Source: Clostridia bacterium (GTDB lineage: Bacteria > Bacillota_A > Clostridia > Christensenellales > Aristaeellaceae). Taken from it: 33,765 nt of DNA. Shown here piece by piece: positions 1 to 7,371 of this stretch (its first letter is position 1; each line of letters begins with the position of its first letter). The stretch lies in contig JAFRJF010000245.1 in NCBI GenBank assembly GCA_017432405.1, positions 1 to 33,765 of the forward strand, read 5' to 3'. The position numbers were made by a program, and so were the translations under genes. The notes beneath the pieces were generated by a model. The model was not told where the DNA came from. It saw only the letters and a list, made by a program, of their open reading frames with translations, and made no database searches.

Positions 1-254
1 GGCGTCGGAAGGCCCAGCGCCATCGCCGCGCGGGGCGGCGGCGCGGAGACCTCCTCCCGGGACTGCCCCCGCATCCGCCAGGCGTGGGAGCCCAGCCCCA
101 GCAGCCCCAGCAGCAGGGCCAGCCCCATGTAATAGCCCGCGCGCATCCGCATTTCCCGGTTGCGCAGCATGCCCTTTATGCCGATGACCAGCCGGTTCCA
201 CCGCCCGGCGATCCAATGTCCGATGCCCGCCAGTCGCTTTCTGATGCTTTCCAT
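1..254 (-). CDS. N-terminal part of a membrane-anchored protein (runs off the left edge)
   Basis: An open frame starts with ATG at 254 and continues past the window edge, giving the first 84 residues. It opens with a basic, probably cytoplasmic stretch of about 40 residues. A hydrophobic segment follows near residues 41-56 (GYYMGLALLLGLLGLG), and then a polar, proline-rich part begins. This looks like a type II membrane anchor with an extracytoplasmic C-terminal domain. Cell-wall proteins such as M23 peptidases often start this way, but no catalytic domain is inside the window, so I assign no function. No longer start exists, because a stop codon lies in frame at 270-272. The only Shine-Dalgarno-like bases are the G-run in the 3' arm of the terminator just upstream. 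Confidence 0.6.
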   Translation of the reverse strand, partial: MESIRKRLAGIGHWIAGRWNRLVIGIKGMLRNREMRMRAGYYMGLALLLGLLGLGSHAWRMRGQSREEVSAPPPRAAMALGLPT

Positions 255-257
255 GAT

Positions 258-297
258 AAAAAACCCCCCTCACGTTCCCTATTATTGAACGTGAGGG
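258..297 (-). terminator. Intrinsic terminator of the carboxypeptidase operon
   Basis: On the minus strand an 11-bp perfect stem (267-277 with 287-297, arm CCCTCACGTTC) with a 9-nt loop is followed by six T residues (258-263). It lies 31 bases past the stop codon of the carboxypeptidase gene. The next minus-strand gene starts only four bases beyond the T-run, so the stem also holds that gene's only ribosome-binding candidate. Confidence 0.85.
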
Positions 298-328
298 CGC
301 AATTATACATTTTCAGGAAAAAAGCCTG

Positions 329-1792
329 TCACCGCCTGCGGCGCCTCCGGGCGTCCCGCCGCCGCTGGGCGCTCATGCGGCGCATGTACTCCAGGCGCTT
401 GGCCTCGTAGATCTTCTTGCGCTGGCGATCCTTGCGGGCGGCGCGGACGATGCCCGCCACCACCAGCAGTATGATCAGCAGGATCAGCACCGCCGCCAGC
501 AGCACCACCAGCGGATTCTCGAAGTAGGTCAGCACCGGGAAGATGTCGGTCAGCTCGATCCTGGGCGGCTGGGCCTCGATGGTGCGGTCGGCCACCAGCA
601 GCGCCGTGACCTCCTTGCCGGACTGGTCCAGGTACTTCAGCCTGCCGATGATCTCGCCCTTGGAGATGGGCGCGACCATGTCGGAGGTGACGGTCAGCTC
701 GCAGCGGGTGACAAAGTCGGTGATGGCCGCGTCCATGGCCGCCTCGTTGTCGTTTTCCACCATGCGCACGTATTCCGGGTCGCTGATCTGGGCGATCTTC
801 AGGTTCAGCGTGCCGCCGTAGGGGTCGCTGGCGATGGCGTTGGAGACCCTCAGGGTGGCGATCCTGCTGCCGGCGAAGTTGAACATCTGCTCCAGGGTAT
901 AGCCGGTAAAGCGGGTGAAGCCGTAGTTGAACATCCTGATGGTGTCCACCCACTTTTCCGAGTTGCCCACGCTGTTCAGGTCGACCGTGACCAGCCGCAC
1001 GCCGTCGCGCTCCGCCGCGCCCACGAAGCACTGGCCCGCCTGGCTGTGATAGCCCGTCTTGACGCCGATGCAGTCGGCATAGTAATAGGTGTTGTCCTTC
1101 TTGAGCAGCGAATTGGTGTTGGTCACCCGCTGCTCCATGGCGTTGTTGCCGCGCGTGATGTTCATGACGTAGCTGGGCGCGGCGGTGATCCGCCGGAAGG
1201 CGTCCAGCTTGACCCCCTCGCTGGCGATGCGGGCCAGGTCGAGGGCGGTGGAATAGTGCTGGGGATCGTGGTAGCCGTGGGGATTGGCGAAGTGGGTGTC
1301 CTCGCAGCCCAGCTCCCTGGCTCGCCGGTTCATGCGCTCCACGAAGGAATCCACGTTGCCGCTCACCAGCACCGCGATGGCGTTCGCGCCGTCGTTGCCC
1401 GAGGTGAGCATGAAGCCGTACAGCAGGTCCCGGAACGTCATCAGGTCGCCGGGGAATACCGGGATCAGCGAACTGTCCGCGGGGATCTGGGCCGCGGCCT
1501 GGGGTATGACGATGGGGGTGTCCATGGCGATGCCGCTCTCCAGGGCCAGCAGCAGGGTCATCACCTTCGTGGTGGACGCGGGATACATCCGCGCCCGGGC
1601 GTTCTTTGAAAACAGCACGTCGCCGCTGGTGGCGTCCACCAGTATCGCCGATTGGGCGTACAGGTGTCCCTCCCGCAGCATCTGGGGCACGTTTCTATTG
1701 TAATCGGCGGGCGATTCCGCCAGCGCGCCGCCGCACAGAAGCGCGATGGCCACGGCCAGCACCGTCGCAATCCACCTGAGGTGTCGTTGCAT
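329..1792 (-). CDS. Serine-type D-Ala-D-Ala carboxypeptidase (S11), membrane-anchored, copy 1
   Basis: This low-molecular-weight penicillin-binding protein trims the terminal D-alanine from peptidoglycan stem peptides outside the membrane. The 487-residue product has a signal peptide (about residues 1-25). All three S11 active-site motifs are present: STTK with nucleophile S73 and K76, SGN at 131-133 and KTG at 245-247. A C-terminal domain follows, then a transmembrane helix near residue 440 and a strongly basic cytoplasmic tail ending in a run of arginines. I chose ATG 1792 rather than ATG 1807 because GAGAGG lies seven bases before 1792. It follows its paralogue by 88 bases and ends at a clear terminator, so the two are probably one transcript. 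DacF or DacB of Bacillus are the nearest named relatives I can suggest; which one is not decidable here. Confidence 0.93.
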   Translation of the reverse strand: MQRHLRWIATVLAVAIALLCGGALAESPADYNRNVPQMLREGHLYAQSAILVDATSGDVLFSKNARARMYPASTTKVMTLLLALESGIAMDTPIVIPQAAAQIPADSSLIPVFPGDLMTFRDLLYGFMLTSGNDGANAIAVLVSGNVDSFVERMNRRARELGCEDTHFANPHGYHDPQHYSTALDLARIASEGVKLDAFRRITAAPSYVMNITRGNNAMEQRVTNTNSLLKKDNTYYYADCIGVKTGYHSQAGQCFVGAAERDGVRLVTVDLNSVGNSEKWVDTIRMFNYGFTRFTGYTLEQMFNFAGSRIATLRVSNAIASDPYGGTLNLKIAQISDPEYVRMVENDNEAAMDAAITDFVTRCELTVTSDMVAPISKGEIIGRLKYLDQSGKEVTALLVADRTIEAQPPRIELTDIFPVLTYFENPLVVLLAAVLILLIILLVVAGIVRAARKDRQRKKIYEAKRLEYMRRMSAQRRRDARRRRRR

Positions 1793-1880
1793 GGATATAC
1801 CTCTCATATTTCAAATTCCAACCGCATATAACCCGGTATGCATGATACCGCCGCTCGCAAGCCTTGTACAGCGGCGACCG

Positions 1881-3413
1881 TCACCGTCCGCCGTAGCGCC
1901 GCCCGGGCGAAGGAGGCCGGCTCCGGCTTCCGCCCATATTCCTGCCCTGGGGCCTGCTTGCGGGCCTGCGCTGCGCCTGGCCGCGACCGGGAACCGGTCG
2001 CCTCCTGCGCGCCCGCGCCCTGCGCCGCTCGGCCCGCTTCAGCGCGGCCACCACGGCGATGGCGGAAATCGCCAGCACCAGCGCCAGTATCACCATTATG
2101 ACCAGCCCCGAGCCCTTATGACCCACGGGCCGGGACGGCGCCTCGGCGGATTCGCTGCTTTGGACCAGCGCAGTCGGCTCCGGCGCGCTCACGGGCGTGG
2201 GCGTCGGCTCCGGCTTCACGGCGACGGAACGGGACGCCGTCAGCGTCGCCTGCACGGGCGCGCCGTCCACCGCACAGGTCACGGTTCCCATCACCTCGCC
2301 CGCTTCGACGGGCGCGACAAAATCCCGGGTCCACGCCACGGAGACCAGGCGGTCCACGGCGGCGTCCAGCGACGCCTCGCTGCCGGCGATCACGGGCACG
2401 GTCGCCCCTGCGCCCTCCCCGACCGCCAGGTTCAATTCAAGGCTGCCGCCGTCGCCCGGGTCCGCGTTCTCCACCTGGACCTGCCGGAACCGGCTGTCCG
2501 CAGCCCTTTCGATCAGCGCCTTCGCCGTCACCCGTTCATAGCGGGTAAAGCCGTATTCGAACAGCCGCGCGGCGTCGTACCACTTGCTCATCTCCTGCTC
2601 GCACTTGAGCACCACGCAGATTACCCGCATGCCCTCGCGCTGGGCCGAACCCACGAAGCACCAGCCGGCCTTGTTGTGGTGCCCGGTCTTGATGCCGGTG
2701 CAGTCGGGGTAGTAATACTTTTCGCCGCTTTGGAGCAGAGTATTTCTGGACACGATCTCCTGCTGAACGCTCTTGCCGTCCCGCTGGATGGTCATCGTCC
2801 ACTTCGGCGCGCCGACGATCTTCCTGAAATCCGGGTTTTTCATCGCCTCCAGCGCGATCAGCGCCAGGTCCTGGGCGGTGGTGTAGTGCTCGGAATCGTG
2901 GTAGCCGTGGGCGTTGACGTAGTGGGTGCCCTCGCAGCCGATTTCGGCGGCCCGCCGGTTCATGTGCTCCACGAACGCATCGATGCTGCCGTCCACCAGC
3001 ACCGCCACGGCGTTGGCGCCGTCGTTGCCGGAGGAGAGCATGAAGCCGTAGAGCAGGTCTGCAAAGGACGTCACGTCCCCCGGCTTTACCGGCACCACCG
3101 AGCTGCCCTCGGGCACGTCGCCGGCCTCGGCGGGAATGGTGACCGCATCCTCCAGCGCGATGCCGCTCTCCAGGCCCAGCAGCAGCGTCATGATCTTCGT
3201 GGTGCTGGCCGGGTACATGCGCACCCTCGAATCCTTGGAAAACAGCACCTCGCCCGTATCCTCGTCCACCAGCAGCGCCGATTCGGCGTAAAGGTGGGAC
3301 GGGTCCAGGTTCTGGGGCTGGTTCATGTCGTATTCCGCCCTGCCGACGGCCGCCGCGGCGCAGCAAAGCCACGCCGCCAGCGCCACGGCCAGGAAACGCT
3401 TGGCTAACCGCAT
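1881..3413 (-). CDS. Serine-type D-Ala-D-Ala carboxypeptidase (S11), membrane-anchored, copy 2
   Basis: A 510-residue paralogue of the downstream gene. It has a signal peptide (residues 1-26), STTK (S70, K73), SGN (128-130) and KTG (242-244), so the catalytic site is intact. The C-terminal region contains a proline/threonine-rich linker and a transmembrane helix near residue 435. An unusual Arg/Pro/Gly-rich tail of about 60 residues follows and should lie in the cytoplasm. The start at 3413 is supported by AGGAG nine bases upstream. A small hairpin (1834-1850) without a T-run lies between the two paralogues and is not a convincing terminator. The gene is divergent from the two-component operon at 3660, which suggests a cell-wall connection for that operon, but this is inference from position only. 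Confidence 0.93.
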   Translation of the reverse strand: MRLAKRFLAVALAAWLCCAAAAVGRAEYDMNQPQNLDPSHLYAESALLVDEDTGEVLFSKDSRVRMYPASTTKIMTLLLGLESGIALEDAVTIPAEAGDVPEGSSVVPVKPGDVTSFADLLYGFMLSSGNDGANAVAVLVDGSIDAFVEHMNRRAAEIGCEGTHYVNAHGYHDSEHYTTAQDLALIALEAMKNPDFRKIVGAPKWTMTIQRDGKSVQQEIVSRNTLLQSGEKYYYPDCTGIKTGHHNKAGWCFVGSAQREGMRVICVVLKCEQEMSKWYDAARLFEYGFTRYERVTAKALIERAADSRFRQVQVENADPGDGGSLELNLAVGEGAGATVPVIAGSEASLDAAVDRLVSVAWTRDFVAPVEAGEVMGTVTCAVDGAPVQATLTASRSVAVKPEPTPTPVSAPEPTALVQSSESAEAPSRPVGHKGSGLVIMVILALVLAISAIAVVAALKRAERRRARARRRRPVPGRGQAQRRPASRPQGRNMGGSRSRPPSPGRRYGGR

Positions 3414-3555
3414 CTGGCAATACTCCTAAACCGCAGGGGCAAATTGCCGTCCGCGGGGAAACTGAATGATACAATGATCGACCTTACTATATTATCACCA
3501 ACGGGCGCTTTTGTACAGCGCACTCATGAAAAATCTAACATTTAAAAAAAACAGC

Positions 3556-3584
3556 TTGAAATAATGACAGGAATCGTTTATAAT
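3556..3584 (+). promoter_or_regulatory. Sigma-A-type promoter of the two-component operon
   Basis: TTGAAA (3556-3561), a 17-base spacer and TATAAT (3579-3584), in an AT-rich stretch 76 bases before the response regulator start. No other strong promoter is visible in this divergent gap. Confidence 0.75.
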
Positions 3585-3659
3585 AATAACAAATTGATGA
3601 ATATGTGATGTCATAGGATGCGATTTCAGCGTCACAGTGGCTTCAAAGGAGGATATAAC

Positions 3660-4352
3660 ATGCCAAAGCGGATATTGATCGTCGATGACGAGCCCCTGAT
3701 TGTAAAAGGATTGAAATATTCTCTCGAGCAGGACAGCTATGAGACGGATTCTGCCGCAGATGGCGAAGAGGCGCTGAACAAGTTCTTTGCCGGCCATTAC
3801 GACCTGGTCCTCCTGGACGTCATGCTGCCCAAGATCGACGGCATCGAGGTCTGCCAGCGCATCCGCGAGCGCAGCAACGTCTCGATCATCATGCTCACCG
3901 CCAAGGGCGACGACATGGACAAGATCCTGGGCCTGGAATACGGCGCGGACGACTACATGACCAAGCCCTTCAACATCCTGGAGGTCAAGGCCCGCATACG
4001 CACCATCTTCCGCCGCACCACGATGATGCAGCGGGAAAACGGCCAGCGCATCATCACCGTGCGGGACATGCAGCTGAACGTGAACAACCGCTCCGTCACC
4101 GTCTCGGGCCGCGAGGTCAACCTGACGGCCAAGGAGTTCGACCTGCTGCACCTTTTCGTGACCAACCGGGGCAAGGTCTTCTCCCGGGAGAACCTGCTGG
4201 AGACGATCTGGAAATACGATTACCTGGGCGACCTGCGCACCGTGGACGTGCACATCCGCCGCCTGCGCGAAAAGATCGAAAAGGTACCCAGCCAGCCAGA
4301 GTATATCTTCACCAAGTGGGGAGTTGGCTATTATTTCACTGACAAGGATTAA
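3660..4352 (+). CDS. OmpR/PhoB-family response regulator
   Basis: A 230-residue two-domain regulator that binds DNA when phosphorylated by its partner kinase. The receiver domain (1-115) has the acidic pair D9/D10, phospho-acceptor D53 in LLDVMLP, T80 and K102. The C-terminal winged helix (about 130-228) shows the family pattern LTAKEFDLLHLF and TVDVHIRRLREKI. I chose ATG 3660 because AAAGGAGG lies eight bases upstream; an upstream ATG at 3618 has no such site. The gene overlaps the kinase start by up to 29 bases, so the pair is translationally coupled. The receiver resembles WalR/PhoP-type regulators, but no target can be named from sequence. Confidence 0.95.
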   Translation: MPKRILIVDDEPLIVKGLKYSLEQDSYETDSAADGEEALNKFFAGHYDLVLLDVMLPKIDGIEVCQRIRERSNVSIIMLTAKGDDMDKILGLEYGADDYMTKPFNILEVKARIRTIFRRTTMMQRENGQRIITVRDMQLNVNNRSVTVSGREVNLTAKEFDLLHLFVTNRGKVFSRENLLETIWKYDYLGDLRTVDVHIRRLREKIEKVPSQPEYIFTKWGVGYYFTDKD

Positions 4353-5817
4353 AGCCTTCATACATTCCATACGCTGGAAGATCACCATCGCCTATCTGCT
4401 GATCATCGTCGTGGCGTTCTGCGTCATCGGGTTTTCGCTGATCCAGCTGGTAGGCGAATATCTGTTTAACCAGCGCACGCGGGACGACCAGCGCATCGCG
4501 GAAAGCCTCTCGGAGGCCTTCGGCGGTCTTTTGTCGTCCTCGGACGCGTCGGGCATGTATGAAGCCGCCCTGCAGACCGCCCGTTCCGAGCAGAGCCGGG
4601 TGCTGGTGCTGGACCGGCTGTGCACCGTGCAGGTGGACACCCATTCCCAGCTGAACGGCCAGCGCTTCATCACCTCCGAGATCAACAACGTGCTCGGGGG
4701 CGCCGACGGCGATTACGGCTTCTACGACGTGGGCGGCGCCAACGCCTACTGGCTGCGGGCCGCGATGAACGCCTTCTCCGGCGCCAAGGCCATGACCGGC
4801 CTGTACGCCCGGGGCATACGCAACGCCTCGGGCAACCTGCTGGGCGTGCTGGTGTACATCTCCCAAGTGCAGGAGATCTATGAGAGCCTTCGGGATATCC
4901 AGCTGAAGATACTGGCCTGGATGGCCATCGTGGCCGTGGCGGTGCTGGTGGTCAACGCGCTGGTGCTGCGCACCATCACCCGGCCCATCGGCGAGCTGAA
5001 CCAGGGCATCACGCGCATGGGCGACGGCGACCTGTCCGCCCGGGTCAACGTGCGGGGCAGAAACGAGTTCGCCAACCTGGCCAAGGCCTTCAACTCGATG
5101 TCCGAGCGGCTGGAGCAGCTGGACAAGTCCAGGAGCCAGTTCGTCTCCAACGCCTCCCACGAGCTGAAGACCCCGCTGAGCACCATGAAGATACTGATCG
5201 AGACCCTGCTGTACCAGGATCCGATGGACCCCGGCATGGCCAAGGAGTTCATGACCGACGTCAACAAGGAGATCGACCGCCTGAACCGCATCGTCAGCGA
5301 CCTGCTGACGCTGGTGAACATCGACAGCGGCATCAAGATGAACATGGAGGACCTGGACATCGGCGCGCTGCTCCAGGAGCAGGTGAAGCGCCTGGCGCCC
5401 CTGGCCCGGGAAAACGGCATCGAGCTGGACTGCGTGGCAAACCAGGCGCTGGAAGTCAACGGCGACGCGCTGAAGCTGCAGCAGGTGGTCTACAACATCA
5501 TCGACAACGCCATCAAGTATACGCCCCGGGGCGGCGAGGTGCACTGCACGCTGGTCCGGTCCGGAAAGAAGGCCGTCATCCGCGTCAGCGACACCGGCGT
5601 GGGCATCCCCGCGGAGGACCTGCCCCACATCTTCGACCGATTCTACCGCGTGGACAAGGCGCGCTCCCGGGAGACGGGCGGCACCGGCCTGGGCCTGTCC
5701 ATCGTCAAGCAGTTCGTGCTGCTCCACGGCGGCACCATCAACGCCGAGAGCACCGTGGGCAAGGGCACGACGTTCGTCATCGAGCTGCCGCTGGCCGCGA
5801 AGAAGCAGGAGGGGTGA
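4324..5817 (+). CDS. Membrane sensor histidine kinase (HAMP, HisKA, HATPase)
   Basis: A 497-residue sensor kinase and partner of the regulator just upstream. Domain order: transmembrane helix 1 (about 20-42), an extracytoplasmic sensor region of about 150 residues, helix 2 (about 196-218), HAMP (about 217-268), HisKA with phospho-acceptor H279 in SNASHELKTPLS, and the HATPase domain. The HATPase domain has an N-box (N395 in IIDNAIKY), the G1 box DTGVGIP and the G2 box GTGLGLS. No PAS domain is visible. The start is uncertain. The frame opens inside the regulator with TTG 4324 directly next to GGGGAG, and in-frame ATT and CTG codons lie slightly downstream; the first ATG in frame is too late to be useful. 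The lipoprotein gene begins three bases after the stop. Confidence 0.93.
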   Translation: MAIISLTRIKAFIHSIRWKITIAYLLIIVVAFCVIGFSLIQLVGEYLFNQRTRDDQRIAESLSEAFGGLLSSSDASGMYEAALQTARSEQSRVLVLDRLCTVQVDTHSQLNGQRFITSEINNVLGGADGDYGFYDVGGANAYWLRAAMNAFSGAKAMTGLYARGIRNASGNLLGVLVYISQVQEIYESLRDIQLKILAWMAIVAVAVLVVNALVLRTITRPIGELNQGITRMGDGDLSARVNVRGRNEFANLAKAFNSMSERLEQLDKSRSQFVSNASHELKTPLSTMKILIETLLYQDPMDPGMAKEFMTDVNKEIDRLNRIVSDLLTLVNIDSGIKMNMEDLDIGALLQEQVKRLAPLARENGIELDCVANQALEVNGDALKLQQVVYNIIDNAIKYTPRGGEVHCTLVRSGKKAVIRVSDTGVGIPAEDLPHIFDRFYRVDKARSRETGGTGLGLSIVKQFVLLHGGTINAESTVGKGTTFVIELPLAAKKQEG

Positions 5818-5820
5818 GCG

Positions 5821-7323
5821 ATGCGCAGGATTATCATAATAAGCATCGTCTGCGCCCTCGTCGCCGCGCTGCTGGGTGGATGCGCGCTGACCAACAGGGA
5901 GCCGGAGGCCGTGACGGAGATCCGCCTGCCGGAGCCCACCGACGAGCCTGAAAACATGATACTGGGCGAAAAGCTGTCCGCCGCGCCCACCGAGGTGACG
6001 CTGTATTTCGCCTCCCAGGACGGCACCGGGTTTTCAGCGGTCACCCGCATGATCTCCAGGAACGCCGGCGAAAGCCTGCCCGAGGCCGCGGTGAAAACCC
6101 TGCTGGACAGCGGCGCGGAGCGCAGCATGCTCTCCATGGCCGACACGCGGCTGCTGGCCTGTGAATACGCCTGCGGCACCGCGACCGTCAACCTGTCCAT
6201 AGACGCCCGGAACGTCCAGAGCCCCCAGGAGCTGCTGGCGCTGCAAACCTCCATCGGCAATACGCTGCTGGGCATCGACGGCGTCAGCGGCGTCAACGTG
6301 CTGATCGGCGGCCTCAGCGAGGGCCACTGCCAGCTTCCGCTGGGCATCCAGACCGAACAGGTCACCAGCGTGGCGGCGGCCTATGCCCAGCTCCAGGCCG
6401 AGCGGGACCGGCTGGCCCAGGCGGAGCAGGCGGAGCCCATCGCCCGCTCGGCCCTGCTGTACTTCCCCTCCGCCACCGGCGACTGGCTGATCCCGGAGCT
6501 GCGCGGCATCTCCGTCGGCCCGGAGGGCTTCGTTTCGGCGCTGTTCGACGCGCTGAGAAGCGGCCCCCGAAGCCAGACCTGCGCCACCGCCCCGATCCCC
6601 GAGGGCGTTGAGCTGCTGGGTGGCGATCCGTCCATACAGACCCTTTCCAACGGCGAGCGGGTGCTGGATATGAACTTCGCCTCGACCCTGGTGCCCTACA
6701 TGGCCCTCTCCGGCCTGCCGGTGTGGAAGCTGGTCGGCTCCATCGCCATGACGATGTGCTCGTTCCTGCCCGACCTGGACGCCGTGCGCGTGATGGTCGA
6801 CAATGAACCGATCACCGTCTGCGAGCGCGGCGACACCACCATGCGGTTCCCGGAGGGCCGTATTCACCGACGGGATTTTGCCGGCTGCGTGGGCAGCACC
6901 GTCAATCTCTTTCTGGTCAACAGCGAGGGCATGCTCCAACCGACCCAGCGGGCCGTCTCGATGCGCAGCGCACTGTCGCCCCGCAGCCTGCTGACGGAGA
7001 TGATCCGGTCCGCCGGCGAGGGCAGCCAGCCGGGCTTTCCCATCCCCGAGGGCATACAGCCCGTGGACATACTGGGCGTGCAGACCTCCGGCGGCGTGGC
7101 CAGGGTCAACCTTTCCGCCACCTTTTACCGCTGCTGCCAGGTGCTGAACGCCCGGGAGGAGCGCAGCCTGATCTACGCGATGGTCAACACGCTGTGCCAG
7201 CTGGACGGCATCCGTGGCGTGCGCTTCTACGTCGAAGGCCGCGCCGCGGAGACCATGGCCGGCGGCATCTACCTGAGGAGCGTGCTGCTGCCCAACCCGG
7301 GGATCGTCGTACATAGGCAGTGA
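5821..7323 (+). CDS. Lipoprotein with three GerMN-like domains
   Basis: A 500-residue predicted lipoprotein with a lipobox ending LLGGC (C21), so it should sit on the outer face of the membrane. Three units follow the GerMN pattern: residues about 57-165, 209-330 and 359-474. Each has an LYF- or LFLV-like first strand, a later V(N/D)LS or LDMNF strand, a long helix and a final Gly-Val-x-Val/Phe strand. An Ala/Gln/Arg-rich helical linker (183-206) joins units 1 and 2. GerMN domains occur in the Bacillus sporulation/germination protein GerM and in actinobacterial LpqB. AGGAGG overlaps the kinase stop region, and the gene starts three bases after the kinase ends, so it belongs to that operon. 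It probably modulates the kinase or has a cell-wall role. Confidence 0.85.
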   Translation: MRRIIIISIVCALVAALLGGCALTNREPEAVTEIRLPEPTDEPENMILGEKLSAAPTEVTLYFASQDGTGFSAVTRMISRNAGESLPEAAVKTLLDSGAERSMLSMADTRLLACEYACGTATVNLSIDARNVQSPQELLALQTSIGNTLLGIDGVSGVNVLIGGLSEGHCQLPLGIQTEQVTSVAAAYAQLQAERDRLAQAEQAEPIARSALLYFPSATGDWLIPELRGISVGPEGFVSALFDALRSGPRSQTCATAPIPEGVELLGGDPSIQTLSNGERVLDMNFASTLVPYMALSGLPVWKLVGSIAMTMCSFLPDLDAVRVMVDNEPITVCERGDTTMRFPEGRIHRRDFAGCVGSTVNLFLVNSEGMLQPTQRAVSMRSALSPRSLLTEMIRSAGEGSQPGFPIPEGIQPVDILGVQTSGGVARVNLSATFYRCCQVLNAREERSLIYAMVNTLCQLDGIRGVRFYVEGRAAETMAGGIYLRSVLLPNPGIVVHRQ

Positions 7324-7332
7324 GTATGCAAC

Positions 7333-7368
7333 TACTGATTTATCGAGCATCAGCTCGATAAATCAGTA
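7333..7368. repeat. Palindromic repeat copy 1 (ATCGAGC subtype)
   Basis: Perfect 16-bp inverted repeat, arm TACTGATTTATCGAGC, with loop ATCA. It nearly fills the 48-base gap between the convergent GerMN lipoprotein and asparagine-synthetase-like genes, and may act as a two-way terminator. It is one of five copies in this window. Confidence 0.9.
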
Positions 7369-7371
7369 TTC

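Noticed and set aside
1834..1850. Hairpin between the two carboxypeptidase genes as a terminator
   Set aside because: Six base pairs and no T-run on the coding strand; the genes are more likely co-transcribed.
4336..5727. Long open frame antisense to the histidine kinase, and similar long antisense frames elsewhere
   Set aside because: They are shadows of GC-rich codon positions in recognised genes, have low-complexity translations rich in His, Val, Gly and Arg, and lack ribosome binding sites and known motifs.
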